A DNA stretch of 64,000 nt from the NCBI RefSeq assembly GCF_002723935.1, contig NZ_BEWM01000002.1, positions 186,001-250,000 on the forward strand. Reading direction: 5' to 3'. Source of the stretch: Gluconobacter cerinus (lineage in GTDB: Bacteria > Pseudomonadota > Alphaproteobacteria > Acetobacterales > Acetobacteraceae). Within the stretch, counting starts at the first letter, position 1. Each line of letters opens with the position of its first letter. The position numbers and the translations under genes are program-made. The notes under the pieces were generated by a model. It did no database searches. It saw only the letters and a list, made by a program, of their open reading frames with translations, and had not been told where the DNA came from. This document shows positions 44,101-53,857 of the stretch, one piece after another.

Positions 44101-44936
44101 TGCCCCAGGCAACCTTTGAAACGCGCTCTGCCTCTGCGCGCCGTCAGAACATTTTGGACTATGTCCGGGATCGTGGTGGCGCACAAATTGACGAGTTGGC
44201 CGGACGTTTTGTCACCAGCCGCATGACCATTCACCGGGATCTTCAGGTCCTTTCGGAACGCGGAGTTTTACGTCGTGTGCATGGGGGGGTGACTACGCCT
44301 CCAAAAGCATTTTCAGAGGGCAGTATTTCCCAGCGGAGCCATCGTGCGATGGAGGCCAAGCAGGCTATCGCGGCTGTGGCGGCGGCCCTTGTTGAAGAAG
44401 GTGAAATCATTGCACTGGATGATTCAACAACATCCCGCGTTCTGGCTGAGCGTCTGACTGACAGTGCCTCTCTTACAGTTGTCACGAACAGCATGGGTAC
44501 CGCGAACCTGTTCACCAGCAAGCCCAATGTGAATCTTCTGCTGCTTGGCGGTCGCTATAACATGGATTTTGACGCGTTCTTCGGAACACTGTGTGAGCAG
44601 GCCGCGGCATCGCTGCGCGTCAATACGCTGTTCCTGTCCGTCGCAGCAATTCGCGGAATGACGGCGTATCATCAGGAGCAGGATATCATCAAAGCCAAGC
44701 AGGCCTTGATGAATATTTCCGATCGCAAAATCCTGCTCGTGGACAGTACGAAATTTGGTGTCATCACGCTCAATCGTTTTTCCGATTTAACGGAATTCGA
44801 TGTGGTGATCACGGATTCAGGTCTCGAAAAAGACCTGGAGGACACGCTCCGCAATGCGGGGATCAATCTGAAAATTGCGGAAATCTCCACCGTCAGGGCG
44901 AGCGGATTAAGCACCTCCCCTGAACGTAACCCATAA
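44097..44936 (+). CDS. DeoR-family transcriptional regulator
   Basis: A 279-residue sugar-phosphate-responsive repressor. The N-terminal winged helix shows NILDYVRDRGGAQIDELAGRF and RMTIHRDLQVLSERGVLRRVHGGV. The C-terminal sensor has the GEIIALDDSTTSRVLAERL and VLLVDSTKFG stretches of the DeoR effector domain. It sits second in the operon it probably controls, coupled to the TIM gene. The effector is likely a phosphorylated ketose intermediate (inference). Confidence 0.9.
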   Translation: MMPQATFETRSASARRQNILDYVRDRGGAQIDELAGRFVTSRMTIHRDLQVLSERGVLRRVHGGVTTPPKAFSEGSISQRSHRAMEAKQAIAAVAAALVEEGEIIALDDSTTSRVLAERLTDSASLTVVTNSMGTANLFTSKPNVNLLLLGGRYNMDFDAFFGTLCEQAAASLRVNTLFLSVAAIRGMTAYHQEQDIIKAKQALMNISDRKILLVDSTKFGVITLNRFSDLTEFDVVITDSGLEKDLEDTLRNAGINLKIAEISTVRASGLSTSPERNP

Positions 44937-44951
44937 AGACGGAGAAAAATC

Positions 44952-45434
44952 ATGCGTATTGCGATTGGAGGCGATCGGGCCGGAGAAGGTCTTGCAGGTC
45001 TCATTGCTGCACATCTTCGCGCCACAACACCGCATACGGTTGTTGATATGTCCCATCCTGAAGATGATCATCCTGAGCTCTATTCGGAGCTTAGTGAGCG
45101 GGTCGGTCTCGCGATCACGCACGGGGATTTCGATCGGGGAATCCTGTGCTGCGGAACGGGAATTGGCGTTTGTATTTCCGCCAATAAAATTCCGGGAATT
45201 CGGGCCGCGCTAACGCACGACACCTATTCTGCAGAACGTGCTGCCCTTTCAAACGATGCCCAAATCATCACCATGGGGGCACGTGTCATCGGGCCGGAGC
45301 TGGCCAAAAGCATTGTGGATGCCTGGTTGGCGCATAGCTTTGACCCGTCTGGGCCGTCCGCAGGCAACGTTGCGGGCATTGAAGAATTGAGCCGGAAATA
45401 TTCCGAGCATCATCTGCAAACATCCAACTTCTGA
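44952..45434 (+). CDS. rpiB: RpiB-family isomerase, probable tetrulose-4-phosphate type
   Basis: A 160-residue RpiB/LacAB-fold enzyme. [33 protein letters not shown] with the catalytic Cys67, [23 protein letters not shown] and MGARVIG match the family. Canonical RpiB interconverts ribose-5-P and ribulose-5-P, while the EryI/DerI members make D-erythrose-4-P from D-erythrulose-4-P. The context of a TIM paralogue and a DhaK-type kinase favours the latter. GGAG precedes the ATG by a few bases. Confidence 0.88.
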   Translation: MRIAIGGDRAGEGLAGLIAAHLRATTPHTVVDMSHPEDDHPELYSELSERVGLAITHGDFDRGILCCGTGIGVCISANKIPGIRAALTHDTYSAERAALSNDAQIITMGARVIGPELAKSIVDAWLAHSFDPSGPSAGNVAGIEELSRKYSEHHLQTSNF

Positions 45435-45493
45435 AAATACTTCACCTGTTTCCGATCTGATGCCGGAACGGGTTATCTGGAAAGACGACGAAC

Positions 45494-46414
45494 ATGAAAA
45501 AAGCTCTTTTCCTTGGTGCTGTTCTGGCTGTAACGCCACTTGCTGCACAGGCCGCTGACACCAGCACGCCGCTGCGCTTTGTTCTGATTCCGAAAGTTGT
45601 CCATCCGTGGTTTGACAAGCTCAATACGGGTGCTCGTGCCGCAGCAGACATGATCACCAAAACCACGGGACAAAAGATCGAAATCGAATACCGTGCGCCG
45701 CAAACAGCTGACGTCTCTTCCCAGAATGACATCATTGAAAGAGCAATTGCTACGCACCCTGACGGACTTATTCTCGATCTGCTGGATGAGAAGGGAAATC
45801 GCGCGACGATGGATGAAGCCATCGAGCAGAAAATTCCCATGACCGTTTTCGACTCTCTCCCTCCGGAGGGTATGAATATCACGGCAGTAGGCGCCGATTT
45901 CTGCGAGCAGGGAACGATTGCGGCCGAACGGCTTGCCACACTGATTGGCAAAAAAGGTGAAGTGGCCATCATGATGGGTGTGCCAACAGCGCCCAACCAT
46001 ACCTTACGTGCAGAGTGTGAAAAGAAGGTCTTTGCAAAATACCCGGATATCAAAGTTGTCGCGACCGGAATTGATAACGATAGCATCGAGACAGGTCAGA
46101 AACAGGCCTCTGCCATCATGCAGGCGCACCCCAATCTCGTGGGATGGGTTGCCTGTGATGCATCTGGTCCTGTGGGCATCGGGCAGGCCATCCGGGAAAG
46201 CGGGAAGGCAGGCAAAGTCCAGGAAGTCGGCCTCGATAACCTGAACGATATGCTTCAGCTTATTCGGGATGGTGTTGCGGAATCAACTGCGTCCAGCCGC
46301 CCGGAGATGCAGGGTTACTGGGCTGTCGTCTCTGCATGGCAGAGCGCGATGGGACAGAAAACACCCAAATACATCGATACGGGCATCGACGTCATCACCA
46401 AGAAAAACCTCTGA
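45494..46414 (+). CDS. Periplasmic sugar-binding protein (RbsB-like)
   Basis: A 306-residue binding protein of a carbohydrate ABC importer (Peripla_BP_4 type). The signal peptide MKKALFLGAVLAVTPLAAQA is cut before ADTS. Two-lobed-fold segments include VVHPWFDKLNTGARAAA and GWVACDASGPVGIGQAI. The ligand is unknown; from context a four-carbon ketose such as L-erythrulose is proposed. It precedes the ATPase by 28 bp. Confidence 0.9.
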   Translation: MKKALFLGAVLAVTPLAAQAADTSTPLRFVLIPKVVHPWFDKLNTGARAAADMITKTTGQKIEIEYRAPQTADVSSQNDIIERAIATHPDGLILDLLDEKGNRATMDEAIEQKIPMTVFDSLPPEGMNITAVGADFCEQGTIAAERLATLIGKKGEVAIMMGVPTAPNHTLRAECEKKVFAKYPDIKVVATGIDNDSIETGQKQASAIMQAHPNLVGWVACDASGPVGIGQAIRESGKAGKVQEVGLDNLNDMLQLIRDGVAESTASSRPEMQGYWAVVSAWQSAMGQKTPKYIDTGIDVITKKNL

Positions 46415-46442
46415 GTCTGGCTCTGAGGCAGGAGTAACGATC

Positions 46443-47948
46443 ATGGCGGTTCTCCAGGTTGAAGCTGTCCGTAAAAGCTATCCCGGTGTGGTCGCGCTCG
46501 ATCACGTCGATCTGACGCTGGAGCCGGGCAAAATCCATATCCTGGCCGGAGAAAATGGTGCGGGTAAATCAACGCTGATCAAGACCCTGACAGGTCTTGT
46601 CACACCTGACGAAGGAACGGTCCTGATCGAGGGGCAGGATGCTCTGGCGGATCATAGCCTTTTCTCCCGTATTGCTTACGTACCGCAGGAACTGAATCTG
46701 TTTCCGTCCATGACGGTTGCTGAAAACATGTTCATGCCGTTTCATCGTTCGGGATTTGGTCATCTGACGATTTCCCGGAAGGCCATGGAAGCGGAGGCAT
46801 CCCGTTTTATCGAGCGCTTTGGGATTCATGCCCGACCGGGACAGACCGTCAGTCGCATCAGCGTATCAGATCAGCAACTGCTTCAGATTGCGCGTGCGGC
46901 CTGCCGGGATGAGTTCAAGGTTTTGATCCTGGATGAACCGACATCTTCCCTCACGGCGAACGAGACGGAACATCTTTTCCGCATCATCACCACGTTGCGG
47001 GACAGTGGCTGTGCAATTGTTTTTGTCTCGCACAAAATGGAAGAAATTTTCAGTCTGGGAGACACCGTGACCGTTCTGCGCAATGGTCGCAGTGTTGGGA
47101 CGTACCCGATGGATGGCATGACGGAAGATCAGCTTATCCGTCTGATGTCTGGCAGTTCTGTTCAGCTTGAAGAGAAATTCCAGCCGCGGGGTGACATTGA
47201 TGATTCTGATATTCTTCTGAGTGTGGAAGGCCTGACGGGACCGGGCTTTTCAGATGTCTCTTTTCAGCTCCGTCGTGGCGAAATTCTTGGTTTTGCGGGG
47301 CTGGTGGGGGCTGGTCGCTCGGAAGTGATGCAGACCATGTTCGGTTATCATTCCGCAAAATCCGGACGATGCATGTTTAACGGTAAAGAAATACCTCGCG
47401 GCAGAACAGATCGGGCTGTGGCTATGGGCATGGTCTATCTTTCCGAAGAACGAAAACACCACGGTATTTTTCCGCTTCTGAGCGTGCGTGAAAATATCAG
47501 TCTTTCCGTGCTCGAAAAGATGAAGCGCGGTGGCATCATTTCTTCTGGTAAAGAGAAATCAATTGTTTCTGAAACGATCCAGAAATTTGATGTGCGAACA
47601 TCTTCTGTAGGCAAGAAAATTGTCTTCCTGTCGGGTGGAAACCAGCAGAAAGCCATTATCGGCCGTGCCATGGCGCGTCGTCCTCGCATTTTGATTTTCG
47701 ATGAGCCCACAAAGGGTATCGATATCGGCACGAAATTCCAGATCTACCGCATCATGCAACAGCTCGCGGAAGAGGGTGTCGGTATTATCCTCGTCTCTTC
47801 TGAAATGACTGAATTGCAGCGTTGCGCAACGCGGATCATCACCATGTATGGCGGTCGGACCACCGGGTCCTTCGACCAGGCTACCACTGACGTCAATACG
47901 CTTGTGGGCGCGATCATCGGCGCCACGGAGACCCGTCATGTCGCTTGA
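46443..47948 (+). CDS. Sugar ABC importer ATPase (RbsA/MglA-like)
   Basis: A 501-residue protein with two ATPase domains, the CUT2 layout. The first has GENGAGKSTL, a degenerate signature (ISVSDQQLLQIARA) and ILDEPTSSL. The second begins near residue 270, has GLVGAGRSEVMQ in place of a good Walker A, then LSGGNQQKAIIGRAMA and IFDEPTKGIDIG. The frame is open from 46269, but ATG at 46443 after AGGAG is the start. It overlaps the permease gene by 11 bp. Confidence 0.93.
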   Translation: MAVLQVEAVRKSYPGVVALDHVDLTLEPGKIHILAGENGAGKSTLIKTLTGLVTPDEGTVLIEGQDALADHSLFSRIAYVPQELNLFPSMTVAENMFMPFHRSGFGHLTISRKAMEAEASRFIERFGIHARPGQTVSRISVSDQQLLQIARAACRDEFKVLILDEPTSSLTANETEHLFRIITTLRDSGCAIVFVSHKMEEIFSLGDTVTVLRNGRSVGTYPMDGMTEDQLIRLMSGSSVQLEEKFQPRGDIDDSDILLSVEGLTGPGFSDVSFQLRRGEILGFAGLVGAGRSEVMQTMFGYHSAKSGRCMFNGKEIPRGRTDRAVAMGMVYLSEERKHHGIFPLLSVRENISLSVLEKMKRGGIISSGKEKSIVSETIQKFDVRTSSVGKKIVFLSGGNQQKAIIGRAMARRPRILIFDEPTKGIDIGTKFQIYRIMQQLAEEGVGIILVSSEMTELQRCATRIITMYGGRTTGSFDQATTDVNTLVGAIIGATETRHVA

Positions 47949-48957
47949 AACCACGCTCCCTGGAGCAACTCCCACGCCTCCAAAGGTGTCCTCCATTCGT
48001 GCGCTTATAGCCAGAATGGTCGCCAATCCGCTGGGTGGCGTCATTGGTGCGATGATCCTGATTTTCGGGATTTCGTGTCTGTTGTCGCCGCACTTCCTGA
48101 CATCATTCAACATGATCATCATCGCGCGTGCGCTTGCGTTCATCGGCTTGGTCACCATCGGACAGGCCGTCTTGATGATCCTTGGCGAGCTTGACCTGTC
48201 CGTTGGTGCGATTGGTGGCCTCGCTGGCGTCGTTGGCGGAATGTTGATGGTGCAGGTCGGTTTGAATCCCTGGCTCTCGCTGGCTTTGTGCCTGTTGATG
48301 GGAGCGGGATGTGGCTTATTGAATGGCCTGCTGATTACTCAGCTTCGTCTGCATTCTCTGGTGCTGACCATCGGTATGGCGGGCGTTTATGGCGGTGCCA
48401 ATCTGGTGGCGACACGCGGCGTCGCCATTACCGGAGTGCCGCATGAAATCAGCTTCCTTGGTAGAGGTCTTGTCCTCGGCGTGCCGGTTCCATTTCTGGT
48501 GCTACTGGTCTGTCTGACGGTTGTTGCATTCGTCATGATGCGTACGCCTGTCGGGCGTTACATTTACGCCATCGGGAGCAACCCGCAGGCTGCAAGAATG
48601 CTCGGTATTCGCGTTAATGCCATTCGTATGGGCGCGTTTGCTCTTGCTGGTTTCCTGTCTGCTCTGGCTGGCATTCTCATGGTCGCGCGTCTTGGAACAG
48701 CACAGCCATCCATTGGTGACACATGGGTTCTGTCTCCGATTGCGGCAGCCGTCATTGGGGGCGTTGCAACAACGGGTGGCCTGGGAAGCCCGGTTGGCGC
48801 TGTTCTGGGGGCCGTGATCATCGGGATCATTGAAGACATCATCGTCCTCTTTGGTATCTCGCCGTACTGGCAGTCCGTTGTGAGCGGCGGCATCGTTGTG
48901 CTCGCCATCTCTCTGGACTCCCTCGCCCGTCATTATCTCAACCGCGACGCGTCCTGA
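47938..48957 (+). CDS. Sugar ABC importer permease (RbsC-like)
   Basis: A 339-residue inner-membrane permease with about ten helices. The stretches LGELDLSVGAIGGLAG, LNGLLITQLRLHSLVLTIGM, GRYIYAIGSNPQAARMLGI and AAAVIGGVATTGGLGSPVGAVLGA are hallmarks of the RbsC/CUT2 family. It would pair as a dimer with the preceding two-domain ATPase. The kinase gene follows after 39 bp. Confidence 0.93.
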   Translation: MSLETTLPGATPTPPKVSSIRALIARMVANPLGGVIGAMILIFGISCLLSPHFLTSFNMIIIARALAFIGLVTIGQAVLMILGELDLSVGAIGGLAGVVGGMLMVQVGLNPWLSLALCLLMGAGCGLLNGLLITQLRLHSLVLTIGMAGVYGGANLVATRGVAITGVPHEISFLGRGLVLGVPVPFLVLLVCLTVVAFVMMRTPVGRYIYAIGSNPQAARMLGIRVNAIRMGAFALAGFLSALAGILMVARLGTAQPSIGDTWVLSPIAAAVIGGVATTGGLGSPVGAVLGAVIIGIIEDIIVLFGISPYWQSVVSGGIVVLAISLDSLARHYLNRDAS

Positions 48958-48996
48958 CCGTCAGCAGCTTTTCATCCTGATGAAGGAGAGACTCAC

Positions 48997-50751
48997 ATGA
49001 CCAAGATCTGTGGCGATGCTTCCGAATTCGCAGCCTCGGCCCTGCATGGATACAGCATGGTGCATCGAGACCTTGTCAAAATGGTCCGGGGTGGTGTTGT
49101 GCGCGCCAAACCGGGTTCAAAAGGTAAGGTGGCTGTCGTCGTCGGGGGAGGATCAGGGCACTATCCGGCATTCATCGGATATGTGGGAACTGGTTTTGCA
49201 GACGCTGCCATTGCTGGAGATATCTTCGCGTCTCCGTCAACGCAGGCCATTCAAAGCGTCGTGCGTCAGGCTGATCTCGGAGGAGGCATTCTTCTGGGCT
49301 TTGGCAATTATGCTGGAGATGTTCTGAACTTCGGTATCGCCGCCGACAGGCTGCGGGCAGAGGGATATGACGTTCGCATTCTTGCAACCATGGATGACGT
49401 GGCCAGCGCGACAGAAAACGAGAGGGAACGTCGGCGCGGTATTGCGGGTGATCTGACAATTTTCAAGATTGTGGGTGCTGCTGCGGAAGAAGGGCTGGAT
49501 CTGGACGCTGTCGAACAGATTGGTCATCGCGTAAACCGTCAGACACGAACATTCGGCGTTGCTTTCGATGGCTGCACACTGCCGGGCGAAGCAGACAAGC
49601 TGTTTCACGTTCCGAATGCCCGTATGGCGCTTGGGCTTGGTGTGCATGGGGAGCCGGGGATCGGGGAAGAGAGTATTCCGACACCGCAGGTCCTGGCACA
49701 GATCCTGCTGGAAAAAGTCCTAAATGAACTGCCTGCCGGGGCATCCCGGCGTGTGGCTCTGACTCTCAACGGGTTGGGAAGCACGAAACAGGAGGAACTG
49801 TTTGTTCTATGGGAAGCACTGGCACCCCTGTTGGAAAAAGCAGGCCTGACGGCTGTGGCCCCTCTGGTTGGAGAATATGTCACCAGCCTTGATATGGCAG
49901 GCTGTTCACTGACCTTGACCTGGCTTGATGACGAACTGGAGCGCCTCTGGTGTGCTCCGGTTGATACGGCCGCGTTGCGCCATGGTCTGATTGAAGAAGT
50001 AGATACAACCTTCGAAGACGCCCCGGCCGAGACCAGCGTGACATACATGAAATCGTCCACAGCAGAAGGGCGGCGAGGTGGTCAGTGCGTCTCGGGAGTT
50101 ATGATCACCTTGGCCGAGGCTCTTGCAGCGGCAGAAACTGAGCTGGGTCATATCGATGCGGTGGCAGGAGATGGAGATCATGGTCAGGGAATGGCCCGCG
50201 GTTCGGCTGCTGCCAAGGCCGCGGCCGCTAGAGCCGCGACTTCAGGGGCTGGGCCTGCAACCACTCTTTCAGCGGCGGCAGACGCCTGGGCGGATCGTGC
50301 GGGCGGAACGTCTGGCGCTTTGTGGGGCGAGGGCCTGAGAGCGTTCAGTCTGGCGCTGGACGACAATGCGCTTCCCTCTTCAACGCAGCTTGCTCAGGGA
50401 GCAAGGCAGGCAATGGAGCGCATCATGTCTCTTGGGAAAGCAAAGCCTGGGGACAAAACCCTCATTGATGCTCTCGTGCCATTTGTGGAAATGCTTGAGC
50501 AGGAGCTTTCAGGTGGTGCGGCTCTGCCCGTTGCGTGGTCTAAGGCCGCCAATGCCTCACAAGCCGCTGCCGAGGCTACGAAAGATCTTCTCCCTCGCAT
50601 GGGGCGCGCTAGAACCCATGGTGAAAGAAGCAAGGGTCACCCTGATGCGGGGGCTCTTTCTCTCGCGCTTTGTGTCGGTGTGGTGGGAAAGGAACTGCAG
50701 ACTCAGCTTCTTGAAGGTGAGCAAAAACGCACAGTTTCTCTGGGGGAGTAA
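48997..50751 (+). CDS. DhaK-DhaL fusion kinase, probable erythrulose kinase
   Basis: A 584-residue ATP-dependent ketose kinase. The DhaK part (1-330) has GGGSGHYPAF and GLGVHGEPG, whose His217 would form the hemiaminal with the substrate carbonyl. The DhaL part (from about 370) has GDGDHGQGM, GGTSGALWG and HPDAGALSLAL for Mg-ATP. This layout is shared by dihydroxyacetone kinases and by the erythrulose kinases LerK/DerK. The TIM and RpiB partners in the operon favour erythrulose, but dihydroxyacetone use cannot be excluded from sequence. It is the last gene before a terminator. Confidence 0.9.
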   Translation: MTKICGDASEFAASALHGYSMVHRDLVKMVRGGVVRAKPGSKGKVAVVVGGGSGHYPAFIGYVGTGFADAAIAGDIFASPSTQAIQSVVRQADLGGGILLGFGNYAGDVLNFGIAADRLRAEGYDVRILATMDDVASATENERERRRGIAGDLTIFKIVGAAAEEGLDLDAVEQIGHRVNRQTRTFGVAFDGCTLPGEADKLFHVPNARMALGLGVHGEPGIGEESIPTPQVLAQILLEKVLNELPAGASRRVALTLNGLGSTKQEELFVLWEALAPLLEKAGLTAVAPLVGEYVTSLDMAGCSLTLTWLDDELERLWCAPVDTAALRHGLIEEVDTTFEDAPAETSVTYMKSSTAEGRRGGQCVSGVMITLAEALAAAETELGHIDAVAGDGDHGQGMARGSAAAKAAAARAATSGAGPATTLSAAADAWADRAGGTSGALWGEGLRAFSLALDDNALPSSTQLAQGARQAMERIMSLGKAKPGDKTLIDALVPFVEMLEQELSGGAALPVAWSKAANASQAAAEATKDLLPRMGRARTHGERSKGHPDAGALSLALCVGVVGKELQTQLLEGEQKRTVSLGE

Positions 50752-50830
50752 GGGAAAACCGGACGCTTTCTCAGAGAAACGCGTCAGGGGAGGCCTTTTC
50801 TTGAGAACTCCTTACCTGGCGAACGTGAAA

Positions 50831-50863
50831 GGTCAGGAGCTTTCTCTCCAAAAGCTCCTGACC
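50831..50863 (+). terminator. Terminator of the ketose operon
   Basis: GGTCAGGAGCTTT (50831-50843) pairs with AAAGCTCCTGACC (50851-50863) around 7 nt: a perfect 13-bp stem, then CCTTTAT. It also lies at the end of the convergent Hint adhesin gene. Confidence 0.85.
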
Positions 50864-50876
50864 CCTTTATAACGGC

Positions 50877-52607
50877 TTAGCCGAAAGAAAGCTGGAGCGC
50901 TGAATCTTCCTTGCTCTCAAGAAGATATGGCCCTGCGTTCAGAACCTGAACTTCCAGCATCCCGATCGCATCAGCATTCCGGTTCCCCAGAGACACCAGA
51001 GCATTGCCATTCGTCCAACGGGCTTCACCGTTGGTTTCAGCGTACCAGCCCGTATCCTCGGATGCAGAAAGATGGGACGTGATGGAATGGCAAATGGTGC
51101 TGTCCCAGAGTTTGATTTGCCCAACCAGAACGCCGAGATTGCGACGGTCATCAACAAATGGACCAATAACATCTGCTGGGCGGCTGCTTCTTGAAACCAG
51201 ACGAACCGATGTGACGCCCGGCTGGATCTGGAACAGAACCGATCCCTGCATTGTCCGTGATGGATAAATCACGGTGTTGTCCGTCGTGACCAAATGCAAA
51301 TCATGGTCATCAGTTTGTTCTACGGGAGGCGATGCGTCGCCGATATCCAGCGTGGTCGCACGTTCCAGGAGCGCAGTGTAAAGCGGTTCGACCTGCTCGC
51401 GGTTTACACCGAGCGGCGCCGCAGCATCAGACACCCATGTCTGATTGTTCAGGCGAACAACATCTCCGGTCTGTTCGAACGAAGTGCGGTTTCCCGTGTC
51501 CAGATAGCTTTCAGCTTCTGCTCCATCGGCGATAAGAACGCCGTGTGTTTCGAGTTCCACATGGAAGATTTCGAAAAAGCTCTCGGACGTATCTGTCGTG
51601 ATGGAACGACCATTGACCAGCATCCGCGCCGGAACCATCAGATCATTCAGATGCAGGCAGTGCTCCGAGGTAATACGAAGGTCCTTGTGTGGGACGTTGT
51701 TGGCGAGTGCGTTGGCCTTGATGCAGACGGGCCATTTGTCCGGGTCTGCACTGGCTTTGACGTCCACAAAACGACGGCCCACCCAGCGGATTGGCTCTGG
51801 CTGAAGTTTGCCATTCCGTTTGACCATGACCAGATCGCCAATCTGCAAAGTTTCAACGGCCTTTTCACCATCGGGCGTTAAAATCATGGTGTTGGACAGA
51901 TAGCAGACCGTAACCCGGATGCCGCCGCTATCGTACTGACCCGAAGACGCTGAGACGTCGAACTTATGACCATCATAGGCAGTCGTATCTAGGCCCACGG
52001 ACTGTACAAGCTTACCTGCTGAATAAACATTCAAGGTCGAGCCACTGACACTGGCTGACATGCTGGAGCCAGCCTTGAAGTCTGCAAATGTCAGCAGAGA
52101 GCCAGAGGTAATGTCCAGGCCGCTGATAATGGCGCCTGAATGAACTGTATAAATTCCACCGGAAGACACCGTGGCGCTAATGGACGACGCCCCAGCCTGC
52201 ACGGAGAATTCTCCGCCATTGGCAACAGTCGTATAATAGTCCTTGGATGGGCCGTAGCTGTTGCCGAATTCCTGGGCAAAGCCACCAGAGGAAACGGTGA
52301 CGTTACTGAGCACACCGCCTCGGTTATTGATTTCAGCACCGGAAAAAACCGTGACACCTGTGACTGTCGCGCCGGAATAGGTGTAGAGCCGAGCGCCATT
52401 GGCAGCATATTTCGCGCCGCCAGAACTCAGTACGATGCCAGAGGCGCTTCCACTTTTGACATTGACAACGCCGCCCGAAGAAACAGCGATGCTGCTGGCT
52501 TTCCCGCCACCTGAGACATTCAGTGTGCCGCCACCACGGACAACGAAACCGCTTTGTGTTGTACCGCTAACGGTCGTGGAGCTTCCTGAACTGACTGTCG
52601 TTGTCAT
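50877..52607 (-). CDS. AIDA-type repeat adhesin with Hint domain, paralogue
   Basis: A 576-residue protein starting at MTTTVSSGSSTTVSG (ATG 52607). Residues 1-230 carry AIDA-like repeats with many SSGG turns. A Hint domain begins at Cys235 (CYLSNTMILTPDGEKAVETL, PIRWVGRRF, LRITSEHCLHLNDLMVPA). Unlike the copy at 29259, a further C-terminal domain of about 190 residues follows (QPGVTSVRLVSRSSRPADV, LLESKEDSALQLSFG). No signal peptide is visible, so export may need a non-Sec route. It stands alone and converges on the ketose operon. Confidence 0.78.
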   Translation of the reverse strand: MTTTVSSGSSTTVSGTTQSGFVVRGGGTLNVSGGGKASSIAVSSGGVVNVKSGSASGIVLSSGGAKYAANGARLYTYSGATVTGVTVFSGAEINNRGGVLSNVTVSSGGFAQEFGNSYGPSKDYYTTVANGGEFSVQAGASSISATVSSGGIYTVHSGAIISGLDITSGSLLTFADFKAGSSMSASVSGSTLNVYSAGKLVQSVGLDTTAYDGHKFDVSASSGQYDSGGIRVTVCYLSNTMILTPDGEKAVETLQIGDLVMVKRNGKLQPEPIRWVGRRFVDVKASADPDKWPVCIKANALANNVPHKDLRITSEHCLHLNDLMVPARMLVNGRSITTDTSESFFEIFHVELETHGVLIADGAEAESYLDTGNRTSFEQTGDVVRLNNQTWVSDAAAPLGVNREQVEPLYTALLERATTLDIGDASPPVEQTDDHDLHLVTTDNTVIYPSRTMQGSVLFQIQPGVTSVRLVSRSSRPADVIGPFVDDRRNLGVLVGQIKLWDSTICHSITSHLSASEDTGWYAETNGEARWTNGNALVSLGNRNADAIGMLEVQVLNAGPYLLESKEDSALQLSFG

Positions 52608-53159
52608 GTGAGTCCTATGCTTCTTCGTCGACGCTGAATGCGAGCGGTTTGTTTTAAGCAAACTAATGGTATGATTTCAGGTGGTTTTTGTAAAATGGAA
52701 ATATTGATTTTCACGATTTTCCACGGCCGAAAAATCAAAAAGAAAACACTGAGTTTCTAAAAAGTCCTGATCTTTTCAGGAGAAATAATTTTTGAGAAAA
52801 ATTCATTCTAGAGGGCGGCGTTAATCGGAATTTTCATATTGGATTCCGAATGTGAGATGGTGATAGGCCAGAAAAGCGGCCTGATATTTTCAAATCATGG
52901 ATGGCCTTCGGTAGCATACTCTTTTCTGGAAATGCCTCCTTTCCGGCAAATCTGAGAGGCTCATTTGAGATGTGGAGAGACTAATGATCTCGATAACTTC
53001 ATGTCCCGAGCTCTTTGCTTAGAACAGCAACCCTAAGAGAGTGTTGATTGGAAGAAGCGTTGGCGAATGGAATTGAAGAGGAATTTCCGGAAGCGGGAGC
53101 TTCACTGTAAGAGAATTTCCTATCGTTGATTTTGGTATCAGGGGCCTGTCTGTAATCTC
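52608..53159. other. Non-coding, AT-rich gap
   Basis: No supported gene. Weak hairpins are TCCTGA-N5-TCAGGA at 52765-52781 and AGGCC-N8-GGCCT at 52865-52882. It presumably contains promoters for the Hint adhesin and the TetR gene. Confidence 0.5.
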
Positions 53160-53792
53160 ATGAGTGTTTCTTCCGTCCCCGTGCGGCGGCGTACGCAGGC
53201 TGATCGTAGCGCCTCGACGCGTGCCAAGGTTGTGCAAGCGGCCGTCAATCTACTTCAGACGCAGGGCTATGCCGCGACAACAATACAGCGCATCGCAAAG
53301 GCGGCGGGTGTCAGTCTTGGGGCGTTGCAGCACCACTTCCCCACAAAATCACTGATTATGGCCACGGTCCTGCGTCATTATGCTCTTAAGCGCGCGCGCC
53401 TCTACAGGCAGGCCATCAGCAACAAGGAAACACCTGAGCAGCGTGTTGATGCCATGCTGGATACGATGTGGGCACTCGTGACCGCAGGGCCGGAATTTAT
53501 TGCGACGGTGGAAATAGAGCTGGCAAGGCGAAGCGATCCGGATCTGGAAGAAGTGACGGCTCCGGTTCTCGCCCGCATTGACCAGTTCATGACGCGGTGG
53601 TTGTCCGGAAAGCGGGGTGTGGCGCCCAGTCAGGAGTTTATTGATCTGCGACTTCTGAATGCTGCGCTTTTGCGTGGGTTAGCAGTTGAAACGGCACGAG
53701 GCATTCCGCTGGAGGATCTCTATCGCTCCTTTGAAGTCTGGCGCAGATTTGCCCGTGAAGAATTCCTTCGGATTGCCTTGAAAACTCCCTGA
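53160..53792 (+). CDS. TetR/AcrR family regulator
   Basis: A 210-residue regulator. The N-terminal helix-turn-helix is AATTIQRIAKAAGVSLGALQHHFPTK, and the helical ligand domain shows no clear effector type. A candidate operator overlaps the promoter of the next gene (creatinase-like), so it likely controls the hydrolase-MFS-TonB receptor cluster. The ATG at 53160 lacks a strong ribosome site. Confidence 0.85.
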   Translation: MSVSSVPVRRRTQADRSASTRAKVVQAAVNLLQTQGYAATTIQRIAKAAGVSLGALQHHFPTKSLIMATVLRHYALKRARLYRQAISNKETPEQRVDAMLDTMWALVTAGPEFIATVEIELARRSDPDLEEVTAPVLARIDQFMTRWLSGKRGVAPSQEFIDLRLLNAALLRGLAVETARGIPLEDLYRSFEVWRRFAREEFLRIALKTP

Positions 53793-53857
53793 TTGAGAGG
53801 GCTGGGAACGTCCCGCACGGACGGGGTCGAATCATTCCGATACGCAAATAATTTATC

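Noticed and set aside
53019-53237. Possible small minus-strand gene in the gap before the TetR gene
   Set aside because: The 72-codon frame overlaps the TetR start, has no recognisable features and no clear ribosome site.
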